From positions 682,001 through 746,000 of the forward strand of contig WLWY01000003.1 in NCBI GenBank assembly GCA_012103325.1: DNA of 64,000 bases, read 5' to 3'. The translations under genes and the position numbers were made by a program. Source of the stretch: Alphaproteobacteria bacterium (GTDB taxonomy: Bacteria > Pseudomonadota > Alphaproteobacteria > UBA8366 > GCA-2717185). Position 1 is the first letter of the stretch, and each line of letters opens with the position of its first letter. The notes under the pieces are model-generated. The model did not search any database, had not been told where the DNA came from, and saw only the letters and a list, made by a program, of their open reading frames with translations. Below, piece by piece: positions 52,786 through 60,289 of the stretch.

Positions 52786-52839
52786 TAGGTCCGGTCCAAT
52801 GCAAGCGAACCAATCCCACGTCACGACGAACCGGACCTA
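52786..52839. promoter_or_regulatory. 10-bp inverted repeat with 34-bp loop abutting the alcohol dehydrogenase start
   Basis: TAGGTCCGGT (52786-52795) and ACCGGACCTA (52830-52839) are perfect inverted copies. The right arm ends 4 bp before ATG 52844 and occupies the position where an SD would lie, so either an operator or a translation-masking RNA hairpin is possible. Confidence 0.45.
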
Positions 52840-52843
52840 CGCC

Positions 52844-53974
52844 ATGAAAATGAAAGCCGTCATTCTCTTCGAAGCGGGTGCCCCCGCACCCTATGCGGAA
52901 AGCCAGCCGCTCCGCGTTGAGGAGGTCGATCTCGACCCGCCGCAGTCGAACGAGCTGCTAATACGCATCGGCGGCGCGGGCCTGTGTCATTCGGATCTGT
53001 CGCTCATCAACGCGTCCCTTCCCCGCACTTTCCCGCTGGTGCTGGGCCATGAAGGTGCGGGCGAAGTCGTAGAGGTTGGCGATGGTGTTACCGATATCCA
53101 GCCCGGCGATCATATCGTCTTTCAGTTCCGGTCGAGCTGCGGACGCTGCCGACGGTGCATGGAAGGCCGGCCGGCCTTATGCGAGGTCTCCGCAAAGGCC
53201 AAGGCGACCGGAGGGCTGATGGGCGGCGGCACGAGGCTATCACTCGACGGACAGCCGATCTGGCATCATTCGGGCATTTCCTGCATGGCGGAATACGCCG
53301 TTGTCGACCGAGGCACGGTCGTTGTTATCGATAAGGATTTGCCATTGCACGAAGCGGCGATCTTCGGCTGCGCGGTTATGACGGGTGTCGGCGCCGTCAC
53401 CAACACGGCGCGGGTCCGGGCCGGCGACGTGGTGGCGGTCGTGGGGCTTGGCGGCGTCGGGCTGAACGCCCTGCTAGGCGCGAAACTGGGCGGTGCGGAG
53501 CGGATCATTGCGGTCGATGTCAGCGACGACAAGCTCGGCCTCGCCCGCCAACTGGGTGCGACAGACACATTCAACGCCACCGATGCGGATTGCGTGGCCG
53601 AAATTCTCGAACTTACGAAAGGCGGTGTCGACTTCGCCATCGAAACGGCTGGGGCCATCAAGGCGATGGAAACCTGCTATGCAATCCTGCGCACCGGTGG
53701 ACGGGTTATTGCGGCCGGCTTGCCGCCCGCGAAAGAATCGTTTTCGTTCAAACCGGCGCAATTGGTTAGTGAGGAGCGCGGCATTCTCGGAAGTTCGATG
53801 GGCAGTTGCGTGCCTGTCCGGGATATCCCGCGCTATATCAACCTTTATCAGCAGGGTCGCCTCCCCGTTGATCGGCTCATCGACGCGAAAATTGGATTTG
53901 ACGATATCAATGTCGGCTTTGACCGGTTGAACGAAGGTTCGGTCGTGCGGCAAATCCTCGTTCCGCACGCCTGA
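52844..53974 (+). CDS. Zinc-dependent alcohol dehydrogenase
   Basis: 376 residues from ATG 52844; an in-frame ATG at 52799 is an alternative. Medium-chain dehydrogenase with catalytic zinc ligands in GLCHSDLSLI and GHEGAGEVVE, structural-zinc cysteines in SCGRCRRCMEGRPALC, and the NAD-binding GLGGVGLNALLGAKL. Class III-type layout; substrate unknown. It diverges from the aldolase gene across about 150 bp. Confidence 0.93.
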   Translation: MKMKAVILFEAGAPAPYAESQPLRVEEVDLDPPQSNELLIRIGGAGLCHSDLSLINASLPRTFPLVLGHEGAGEVVEVGDGVTDIQPGDHIVFQFRSSCGRCRRCMEGRPALCEVSAKAKATGGLMGGGTRLSLDGQPIWHHSGISCMAEYAVVDRGTVVVIDKDLPLHEAAIFGCAVMTGVGAVTNTARVRAGDVVAVVGLGGVGLNALLGAKLGGAERIIAVDVSDDKLGLARQLGATDTFNATDADCVAEILELTKGGVDFAIETAGAIKAMETCYAILRTGGRVIAAGLPPAKESFSFKPAQLVSEERGILGSSMGSCVPVRDIPRYINLYQQGRLPVDRLIDAKIGFDDINVGFDRLNEGSVVRQILVPHA

Positions 53975-54085
53975 CAAATAAATGATGAGCCTGTCTACGA
54001 GCACTCAGCAACGGACGTTTTTGTGTTTATTTATCCGATCTCGGACTAACCTAACGTAATCAAAATACTTTTCGGGAGTTCGCCG

Positions 54086-55054
54086 ATGTCTGAAAGAAAC
54101 GAGCTACCAAAACCGCCGAGCAACAACGTTTCGCCCCGTTTCATGGGCTTGGCCACCTTCATGCGAACTCCGGTCGTTTCGGATTACAGCATGATCGATA
54201 TTGCGCTTACTGGCGTTCCCTGGGACGGGGCCGTGACGAACCGCGCCGGCGCCCGGCATGGTCCGCGCGAGGTGCGCAATATGTCGAGCTTCATCCGGCG
54301 CGTCCATCATGTGAGCAACATCAACCCGTTCGAGCTATGCCGCGTCGGCGACGTCGGCGACACGCCGGTCAATCCGATCAACAACGACAAGATGCTGGTC
54401 ATGATCGAGGAATTCTACGCCGGTCTCGTGGCTGCCGGCGTTACGCCACTGTCCTGTGGCGGCGATCATTTGGTGACCTTGCCGATCATGCGCGCGCTGT
54501 GCAAGGACCGGCCCGTTGGCATGGTGCATTTCGACGCGCATACCGATACAGCGGACGTGGCCTTCGACGGCGAGAAGTATCACCATGGCACACCGTTCCG
54601 CCGCGCCGTCGAAGAAGGATTGCTAGATCCGAAACGGACGATTCAGATTGGCATTCGTGGCGCACGATCGGATGCGGATTATAACGACTTTTCCCACGAC
54701 AGCGGCATGCGCGTTATCTACATCGAAGAATTCTACGACATGGGCGTCAATGCCGTGATCGAGGAAGCACGGCGCGTGGTCGGCGACGGGCCCGTATATA
54801 TCAGTTTCGACGTCGATGGGTTGGACCCAGTTTATGCGCCCGGCACAGGCACGCCGGAGGTTGGCGGCTATTCGACGCACGAAGCGCAGCGGATGGTGCG
54901 TGGCCTGCAGGGCCTCAATATTGTCGGCGGCGACGTCGTCGAAGTCGCGCCCCCCTTCGACCAAACCGGCAATACAGCTTTAGTAGGCGCAACGTTTATG
55001 TTCGAAATTTTATGCGTCATGGCTGACGCCATTTCGCAGCGCAAGAAAAGTTGA
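54086..55054 (+). CDS. Agmatinase/arginase-family ureohydrolase
   Basis: 322 residues. Binuclear manganese ureohydrolase: metal ligands in CGGDHLVTLPI, VHFDAHTDTADV and SFDVDGLDPVYAPGTGTPEVGG. These hydrolyse guanidino compounds, such as agmatine, guanidinobutyrate or guanidinopropionate, releasing urea. The substrate cannot be told apart by eye. CGGGAG precedes the ATG. A selenoprotein candidate follows about 100 bp later. Confidence 0.93.
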   Translation: MSERNELPKPPSNNVSPRFMGLATFMRTPVVSDYSMIDIALTGVPWDGAVTNRAGARHGPREVRNMSSFIRRVHHVSNINPFELCRVGDVGDTPVNPINNDKMLVMIEEFYAGLVAAGVTPLSCGGDHLVTLPIMRALCKDRPVGMVHFDAHTDTADVAFDGEKYHHGTPFRRAVEEGLLDPKRTIQIGIRGARSDADYNDFSHDSGMRVIYIEEFYDMGVNAVIEEARRVVGDGPVYISFDVDGLDPVYAPGTGTPEVGGYSTHEAQRMVRGLQGLNIVGGDVVEVAPPFDQTGNTALVGATFMFEILCVMADAISQRKKS

Positions 55055-55152
55055 ACATAAAATTACTGGATTAATTTTCAACAACACTACATATCGGGGT
55101 ATTCACCGCGATAGAATTCATCGCTAACTTTCAAAAATAAACGGAGACGCTC

Positions 55153-55800
55153 ATGTCACTAGCTGAACAGCTAGACGCCATACGCGAGGCAGGAAGCAAA
55201 AGAATTCCGGACGACAAGCGTGCCATCATGGGGCAAGCAACCGTCGACCTTAAGAATTCCGGCATCCTGAACGGGGTGCCGAAAGTCGGCGATCGGTTGC
55301 CGGACTTTTCCTTGAAGAATGCCCAAGGGGTCGAAATCCATTCGGAAAATCTGCTCGGTACCGGCGCGATTGTCCTGTCGGTCTTCCGGGGAGTTTGGTG
55401 ACCCTACTGTAATGCGGAGCTGTATGCTTTGCAGGAAGTGCTGAACGACCTAGAAGAAAGTAACGCCACCCTCGTTGCGTTGACACCTCAATTGCAAGAA
55501 CACAACGTAGCGTTGATCGACAAGCACGCCTTGAATTTCCATCTGCTTTCAGACCCAGGTAACGGATACGCAGCGCAACTCGGGCTTCGTTTCGAAGTGC
55601 CCGACAGCGTAAAGGAAATCTATGCTGCATTCGGGATCGATCTTCCGAAATACAATGGCGACGATAGCTGGACCTTGCCTGTACCCGCTCGGTTAGTCAT
55701 CGACTCGGACGGCATCATTCGCGCCACCGATATCGACGTGGACTATACACGCAGGCCGGAACCACATAAGACCGTGAGCGACGTTACGGCTCTCGGATAG
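55153..55800 (+). CDS. Peroxiredoxin-like selenoprotein with in-frame UGA (Sec83)
   Basis: 215 codons read through TGA at 55399-55401. Before it lie VGDRLPDFSLKNAQGV and VLSVFRGVW; after it, in the same frame, PYCNAELYALQEV, LTPQLQEH, FHLLSDPGNGYAAQLGL and VPARLVIDSDGIIRA, all normal for AhpC/TSA-type redoxins. Cysteine homologues read R-G-x-W-C-P-Y-C, so TGA replaces exactly the catalytic Cys, giving U-x-x-C with resolving Cys86. A candidate SECIS follows. CGGAGACGCTC precedes the ATG. A role in peroxide or thiol redox is inferred. A simple nonsense mutation is the alternative but would be a striking coincidence. No selA, selB, selC or selD gene is in this window. Confidence 0.85.
55413..55433 (+). 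promoter_or_regulatory. Candidate bacterial SECIS hairpin
   Basis: Starting 12 nt after the TGA, bases 55413-55420 (UGCGGAGC) pair with 55426-55433 (GCUUUGCA) through 8 contiguous pairs including two G-U wobbles, leaving a 5-nt loop UGUAU that contains GU at +21/+22. Position and loop GU fit known bacterial SECIS elements. An alternative fold (55407-55434) also keeps this GU in the loop. Confidence 0.65.
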
Positions 55801-55807
55801 TTTCCCT

Positions 55808-55846
55808 GGCATCGCGGCCCTTCGACATGTGAGAGGCCGCGATGCC
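55808..55846 (+). terminator. 12-bp perfect hairpin 8 bp after the selenoprotein gene
   Basis: GGCATCGCGGCC (55808-55819) and GGCCGCGATGCC (55835-55846) form a perfect stem with a 15-nt loop. No T-tract follows, so it may be a terminator needing help or a 3' mRNA stabiliser. Confidence 0.55.
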
Positions 55847-55887
55847 GGCACTGTCTTAGACTGGCCGGCTGAATTCAACACTAACGG

Positions 55888-56346
55888 CTACCAGTGAGAA
55901 CTTTTAACAAGCGTTCCACCAAGTAACATTGTAACCGACTGCCCACCGTCGGATAGCGGCAACAAAAGTCGCTCGTATCTTAGCGATTTGTGCTGCATGA
56001 GATTAGGGTCGTATCGTCTCTGATCGCTGAAATAGACCCCCGGTTTACCGGCTTTTAGGGTTTCCGCACACTGCTCGTGAACACCGCCGCCGGGAAGCTC
56101 GTCGACGTAACGCCCTGTCCAATCGACGCCCAGCATTTCAGTGATCGCGGTCCCCATCAGACGATATCGGAACCGAAGCGGGGATAAAATTATGTCCATG
56201 AGGACGATATTGGGCAACAGTTCGCGCGGTATCGTAACAGGGTCTATATCCGCACGCGACGGTATCAACTTCTCCCCACGCACCGCGAGCCAATACAAAT
56301 ACAGCGGCCGCAACGCTTCACTCAAACCCACCGGTTCATCTAGCAA
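55888..56346 (-). CDS. PAS-domain protein (PAS_5-like)
   Basis: 152 residues from a TTG start at 56346 (CAGGATT upstream; no ATG before the conserved core). The pattern LYLYWLAVRGEKLIPSRADIDPVTIPRELLPNIVLMDI followed by RFRYRLMGTAITEMLGVDWTGRYVDEL is the single-domain PAS_5 type and parallels the PAS protein at 33619. No output domain. It converges on the selenoprotein hairpin. Confidence 0.78.
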   Translation of the reverse strand: MLDEPVGLSEALRPLYLYWLAVRGEKLIPSRADIDPVTIPRELLPNIVLMDIILSPLRFRYRLMGTAITEMLGVDWTGRYVDELPGGGVHEQCAETLKAGKPGVYFSDQRRYDPNLMQHKSLRYERLLLPLSDGGQSVTMLLGGTLVKSSHW

Positions 56347-56709
56347 GAAAATAATCCTGTTACAAAAAAAGCTGACCCTAGATATGCCCGTATTTGGACA
56401 AACTATACCATTTTAAGGTGCATTTTGAGTATTCCGCAACGTGCTTTTGATAATTTGTCCAAACTTACGTGGATTTTTGCGAATTTGGCGTGATCTGCGT
56501 CACATCGATTTCAGATGGGCTGATGTTAGCGGGTGTCTGATCTGTTCTGGGCAGATTTCTCTTTGCTCTGTTTGCTGATGACGAATATCGGACCAATTGG
56601 CTCGATTGCGGTTCGAATTGCGCCTTCGGTCAGTATCCTGAAGAGATTCCGGCGCAAACATGGTAGCGAAAGCAGCACATGTCTGGGAACATTTGGGAGA
56701 GTCATTCGC
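56347..56709. other. Divergent intergenic region with a weak CRP-like site
   Basis: About 360 bp between the PAS gene and the quinone oxidoreductase. An in-frame extension upstream of 56710 has no similarity to the enzyme family. GTGA (56490-56493), 6 bp, TCAC (56500-56503) matches the core of a CRP/FNR-type box, but short matches of this kind arise by chance. Nothing else was recognised. Confidence 0.4.
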
Positions 56710-57687
56710 ATGAAGACCGTCGTCTGCCACGAATTCGGACCATACCAAAATCTTGTTATCGAAGAGCGGTCCGAGCCAGCGCTTGCGGCGAATCAGGTCC
56801 GCGTCGTTCCTGAGGCATGGGGCGTCAACTACGTTGACGTCATCATGGTTGGCGGAACCTATCAGTTACGGCCCGAACTGCCCTTTGTACCTGGCACGGA
56901 AGCGGCCGGCACCGTTACGGAAGTGGGGTCAGACGTTCATGATCTTGCCGTTGGCGACCGCGTCATGACAAGCCATCGGCCAGGTGCCTTCGCCGAAAAC
57001 CTAGCGGCAACGCGGGCGAACGTAATACCGATTCCCGACACCATGTCTTTCGAGGAAGCGGCCGGGTTCCGTGCCGGATTCGCGACCGCATATCACGGGC
57101 TCGTCCAAGGCGGCCGGCTACAGCCGGGCGAAACGGCACTTATTCATGGCGCCGCCGGAGGCATGGGGCTAGCCGCGGTGCAGGTTGCCAAGCAATTGGG
57201 CGCAACCGTGATCGCGACCGCGGGGAATGACGAAAAACTTTCGGTCGTCGGCGACTGTGGTGCGGACCATCTGATCAATTACAACAATGGATTTCGAGAT
57301 CGCGTGAAGGAGATAACGGCAGGACGGGGCGCCGATGTGGTCTTCGACCCGGTCGGTGGCGACGTGTTCGATGAATCCATGCGGTGCATCAATATGGGTG
57401 CGCGTCTGGTTGTCGTCGGTTTCACCGGCGGACGGGCTGCTGAAGCCCGGACCAATCACCTGCTCATCAAATGCGCGTCCGTCACCGGCATCCGCGCCGG
57501 CTCTATGTCGCGTCGCGATCCTGCAACCGCCCAGTCCAATATGGACGTGCTTTTGGAGTGGGCGTCCGAAGGCCGCATTCGAACTCATATTTCACATCGC
57601 TTTCCGCTTGAGCGGGTTGCGGAAGCGATGCGGGTCATCGCCGACAGGAACGTCATCGGTAAAGTCGTGCTTTCGAAGAACGCATAA
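56710..57687 (+). CDS. NADPH:quinone oxidoreductase (zeta-crystallin-like)
   Basis: 325 residues from ATG 56710. Zinc-free medium-chain reductase: VCHEFGPYQNLVIEER, VPGTEAAGTVTEVGSDV, AGFATAYHGLVQGG, the NADPH-binding IHGAAGGMGLAAVQVAKQLGA and VVFDPVGGDVFDESM. No zinc cysteines. Reduces quinones or enones; the physiological acceptor is unknown. Confidence 0.92.
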   Translation: MKTVVCHEFGPYQNLVIEERSEPALAANQVRVVPEAWGVNYVDVIMVGGTYQLRPELPFVPGTEAAGTVTEVGSDVHDLAVGDRVMTSHRPGAFAENLAATRANVIPIPDTMSFEEAAGFRAGFATAYHGLVQGGRLQPGETALIHGAAGGMGLAAVQVAKQLGATVIATAGNDEKLSVVGDCGADHLINYNNGFRDRVKEITAGRGADVVFDPVGGDVFDESMRCINMGARLVVVGFTGGRAAEARTNHLLIKCASVTGIRAGSMSRRDPATAQSNMDVLLEWASEGRIRTHISHRFPLERVAEAMRVIADRNVIGKVVLSKNA

Positions 57688-57726
57688 CGTTTCCCAATCC
57701 CGGAAGGTTGGTGCAAATGAACCGCA

Positions 57727-57775
57727 AAACCGGTTTACAATAGCGGGTGAGCTTTATAATATATCTGTGATATAT
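57727..57775. promoter_or_regulatory. Promoter-like region with two palindromes before the DUF6166 operon
   Basis: TTTACA (57734-57739) and TATAAT (57755-57760) resemble -35/-10 boxes, though with a short 15-bp spacer. AAACCGGTTT (57727-57736) is a palindrome over the -35, and ATATATC/GATATAT (57759-57765/57769-57775, 3-bp spacer) lies at and below the -10, as expected for repressor sites. Confidence 0.4.
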
Positions 57776-57804
57776 CACCAGAAGCGAAGCAGAGGCTAAT
57801 CTCT

Positions 57805-58113
57805 ATGGCGACCTATACGGGCGCTCGCACGATTGACGGCATCGCGGTTCTGGCCGACGGTGCGCCGCTCGATCCACGGACGGATTTGAAGCGATTTACC
57901 GATCGAGGATTCGAATGGACCTATGAAGGGGATGAGCCGGCACAACTCGCCTTGGCGCTCCTTGCACATCACTTTAACGACGACGTGAAAGCGCTTTCTC
58001 TGTGTGACGTTTTTATGCGGCGTGTCGTGGCAAATCTCGACAATGACTGGGAACTGAACGGCACGCAAATCGATAGTGCCGTGGCAGAACTTGACGGAGG
58101 ATCCAATCCATGA
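57805..58113 (+). CDS. DUF6166 domain-containing protein
   Basis: 102 residues. The block DLKRFTDRGFEWTYEGDEPAQLALALLAHHFNDDVKALSL is the DUF6166 signature (G-F-x-W-G-Y-x-G-x-x-P-A-Q-L-A-L-A-L-L). Function unknown; soluble. It overlaps the hydroxylase-like gene by ATGA (58110-58113), so the two are translationally coupled. Confidence 0.85.
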   Translation: MATYTGARTIDGIAVLADGAPLDPRTDLKRFTDRGFEWTYEGDEPAQLALALLAHHFNDDVKALSLCDVFMRRVVANLDNDWELNGTQIDSAVAELDGGSNP

Positions 58114-58880
58114 TGAGCGAAAAACAATCCGCTTTTCGGCGGGAATACAGATCGCGGATCGATGGCTGGTATAACGGCTACGTCCATATCGCGGTAATCT
58201 ATGGGATCGGTCTTCCGGCACTGTATGTTTATATCCAGAACGTCGCGGCGGTTCAGTGGTGGGAGTGGCTAACGATCCCTGCCGTCGTCCTGCTGTGCAA
58301 TATCTTCGAGTGGTTCTTGCACACGCACGTCATGCACCGGCCGATAACGATCAGAGGGTTACGCCCGATCTATGTTCGCCACACACTGAATCACCATCAG
58401 TTCTTTTCCGACAGCGAAATGCGGTTCCGCGATCAGCTCGACTGGCGCGTCACGGTTTTTCCACCTTATGCACTCGTCGTGTTCATTCTGATGTCGGCAC
58501 CGGGTGGCCTCGTCATGGGGTATTTGATCTCGCCGAACGTGGGCTGGCTGCTGATGTGCACGACGACCGGCATGTATCTGGTCTATGAATTCATGCATTT
58601 CTGCTGTCACGTCGATGAGAATTGGTTCGTTCGCTATTGCCCATTCGTGAACACGCTGCGCCGCCATCACACCGCGCACCATAATTCACGGCTGATGATG
58701 GAAGTGAACATGAACCTCACCTTTCCCATCGCGGACTGGATGTTCGGGACCTCCGATCTCGACCGTGGGTTACTCGGCCACCTCTTCAACGGCTACAGCA
58801 CCAAACATCTGAAAACCGATCTCCGCGGACGGCCGAAGACCCCAATCGAAGCCGCGGCGCATCCGATTGCCGCCGAATAA
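58110..58880 (+). CDS. Fatty-acid/sterol hydroxylase-superfamily membrane protein
   Basis: 256 residues, four or so membrane helices. Histidine boxes are FLHTHVMHRP, HTLNHHQFF, EFMHFCCHVD and RRHHTAHHN, the di-iron pattern of the fatty acid hydroxylase/carotenoid hydroxylase superfamily. It probably oxygenates a membrane lipid; substrate unknown. GGAGGATCC precedes ATGATG. Coupled to the DUF6166 gene. Confidence 0.87.
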   Translation: MMSEKQSAFRREYRSRIDGWYNGYVHIAVIYGIGLPALYVYIQNVAAVQWWEWLTIPAVVLLCNIFEWFLHTHVMHRPITIRGLRPIYVRHTLNHHQFFSDSEMRFRDQLDWRVTVFPPYALVVFILMSAPGGLVMGYLISPNVGWLLMCTTTGMYLVYEFMHFCCHVDENWFVRYCPFVNTLRRHHTAHHNSRLMMEVNMNLTFPIADWMFGTSDLDRGLLGHLFNGYSTKHLKTDLRGRPKTPIEAAAHPIAAE

Positions 58881-58914
58881 TTAGGGATACTATCGACCGA
58901 TAAGGGGAAACGAT

Positions 58915-59106
58915 GTGCCCACATATTTGAAAATCATCATCTGTCTCATCGTCGCAACTGCGGCAGCGTTGACGTATTATGTCGGCATCAATGCCAAGGA
59001 AGTTGTGCTCGGCGTTGCCGCCTTGATGATAATCGCGATCTGGTTATTCCCGGAAGCGAGCGGTGGGAAAGGGATCGACCAACTAGCCCGGCAAAAGATA
59101 CCCTGA
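58915..59106 (+). CDS. Small two-helix membrane protein
   Basis: 63 residues from GTG 58915 with AAGGGGA 7 nt upstream; an overlapping ATG at 58913 is out of frame and stops after 5 codons. Two hydrophobic helices (IIICLIVATAAALTYYVGI and VVLGVAALMIIAIWLF) with a short polar tail. No family recognised. Its closeness to the hydroxylase suggests a membrane partner (inference). Confidence 0.65.
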   Translation: MPTYLKIIICLIVATAAALTYYVGINAKEVVLGVAALMIIAIWLFPEASGGKGIDQLARQKIP

Positions 59107-59195
59107 GTCTCGGTCGAAATTTCCCGCCAACCAACTATTCTATCATAGCCAAGCCAGTAAGGCGCTGATTTACAAATAAAAGTCAGAAAAAATGT

Positions 59196-59213
59196 ATTGG
59201 CATCAGCCTTGCT
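59196..59213 (+). promoter_or_regulatory. Sigma-54-type promoter of flagellin
   Basis: TTGG (59197-59200), 10 nt, GC (59211-59212): the sequence TTGGCATCAGCCTTGCT has GG at -24 and GC at -12 with the exact 10-bp spacing of sigma-54 promoters, differing from TGGCAC-N5-TTGC by one base. It is the expected control for late flagellin genes in Alphaproteobacteria. Confidence 0.7.
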
Positions 59214-59292
59214 ACATCGTCTGCGAAGATTGCGACCGCTGATATTCAGCATCGTAAGCGGCGGTGTTTCCAGGTCTGCCTAGCAGAGCGGG

Positions 59293-59351
59293 TCCGCCAT
59301 TTGCGGCATCTCATGGGTAAAGCCCGTAGATGGCGGAAGCGGTCACCCATG
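59293..59351 (+). promoter_or_regulatory. Interleaved inverted repeats in the flagellin leader
   Basis: TCCGCCAT (59293-59300) pairs with ATGGCGGA (59330-59337), and CATGGGT (59312-59318) pairs with ACCCATG (59345-59351). The arms interleave A-B-A'-B', so they are mutually exclusive or form a pseudoknot, 20 nt before the flagellin ATG. Confidence 0.4.
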
Positions 59352-59371
59352 CCCTAGAAGGGGAATTAGCT

Positions 59372-60199
59372 ATGGCAGACAAAGTTGAATTATCATCAGC
59401 AATACGTTCGAACCTTCTAACGCTTTCTCGGACGACCGGCCTTATCGACCGGACCCAGAACCGACTATCCACGGGTCTGAAGGTCGCTTCCGCGCTGGAT
59501 GACGCAGCGGCGTTCTTCGCAGCACGAAGCTTAACAAACCGTGCGGACGATTTGACCGGCCTGAAGGATTCGATCGATCAGGGGATCAGCACCATCGAAG
59601 CCGCAATCAACGGTATCGAGGCAATCACTGAGCTGATCGAACAAGCTAAGGGCCTTGCGATCACAGCAAAGGCAACGAGCGACACCAATGAGCGGTCAGC
59701 TCTTGCGGTTCAGTTCGACGCCCTCCTGACGCAAATCGATAGCCTTGGCAACGATGCCAGCTTCGGCGGCACAAACCTGATTGCAGGCACGCCGGACAAC
59801 CTGACCGTCAGCTTCAATGAAGACGGCTCCAGTTCGCTGACGATCTCCGGAATCGATTCCTCGACCGGCACCGGCGGCATTAACGTTGCGGGTGCGGCCA
59901 CCAACTTCACCGCCGATTCGAATATTGATTTGGCGATTACCGCGGTCAATAGTGCGATCACAACGCTTCGGACCACCGCGGCGACCCTGGGATCGAATGC
60001 AACCGTACTTCAAACGCGCCTCAACTTCACTGAGGACCTGGTCAATACGTTGGAAGGCGGTGCCGGAAAACTGACACTGGCCGACCTGAACGAGGAAAGT
60101 GCAAACCTGCTGGCCCTGCAAACGCGGCAGCAGCTCGGCATCAACTCCTTGTCGCTGGCGGCGCAGAGCGAGCGGTCTATCCTGGCCCTGTTCGGTTAG
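59372..60199 (+). CDS. Flagellin
   Basis: 275 residues from ATG 59372 (AAGGGG about 9 nt before); an upstream ATG at 59330 lacks support. The conserved N-terminal D0/D1 region (TTGLIDRTQNRLSTGLKVASALDDAAAFFAARSL) and C-terminal region (NLLALQTRQQLGINSLSLAAQSERSILALFG) flank a short variable middle. It polymerises into the filament. Preceded by a sigma-54-type promoter and followed by a strong hairpin. No flaF, flbT or hook genes are in the window. Confidence 0.95.
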   Translation: MADKVELSSAIRSNLLTLSRTTGLIDRTQNRLSTGLKVASALDDAAAFFAARSLTNRADDLTGLKDSIDQGISTIEAAINGIEAITELIEQAKGLAITAKATSDTNERSALAVQFDALLTQIDSLGNDASFGGTNLIAGTPDNLTVSFNEDGSSSLTISGIDSSTGTGGINVAGAATNFTADSNIDLAITAVNSAITTLRTTAATLGSNATVLQTRLNFTEDLVNTLEGGAGKLTLADLNEESANLLALQTRQQLGINSLSLAAQSERSILALFG

Positions 60200-60234
60200 G
60201 CGCACGCAACAACACCCCTTCGCGTCATGGTGCG

Positions 60235-60266
60235 AACCGCTTTCTTCCGCACGGAAGAGAGCGGTT
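60235..60266 (+). terminator. Strong hairpin terminator after flagellin
   Basis: AACCGCTTTCTTCC (60235-60248) pairs with GGAAGAGAGCGGTT (60253-60266) over 14 bp with one T-G wobble and a 4-nt GCAC loop, followed by TTTCG. It lies between convergent genes and could serve flagellin and, on the other strand, the PLP enzyme. Confidence 0.65.
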
Positions 60267-60289
60267 TCGCGCGCGCGATATCAGCGGCG

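Noticed and set aside
55153-55401. Treating the redoxin as a pseudogene or as two genes split at TGA 55399
   Set aside because: The frame remains open and conserved after the TGA, the TGA falls on the catalytic Cys codon, and a SECIS-like hairpin follows. A pseudogene remains possible only if Sec machinery is absent.
56490-56503. CRP/FNR-type box before the quinone oxidoreductase
   Set aside because: Only the GTGA-N6-TCAC core matches, it is over 200 bp from the start, and such short matches are expected by chance; kept only as a remark.
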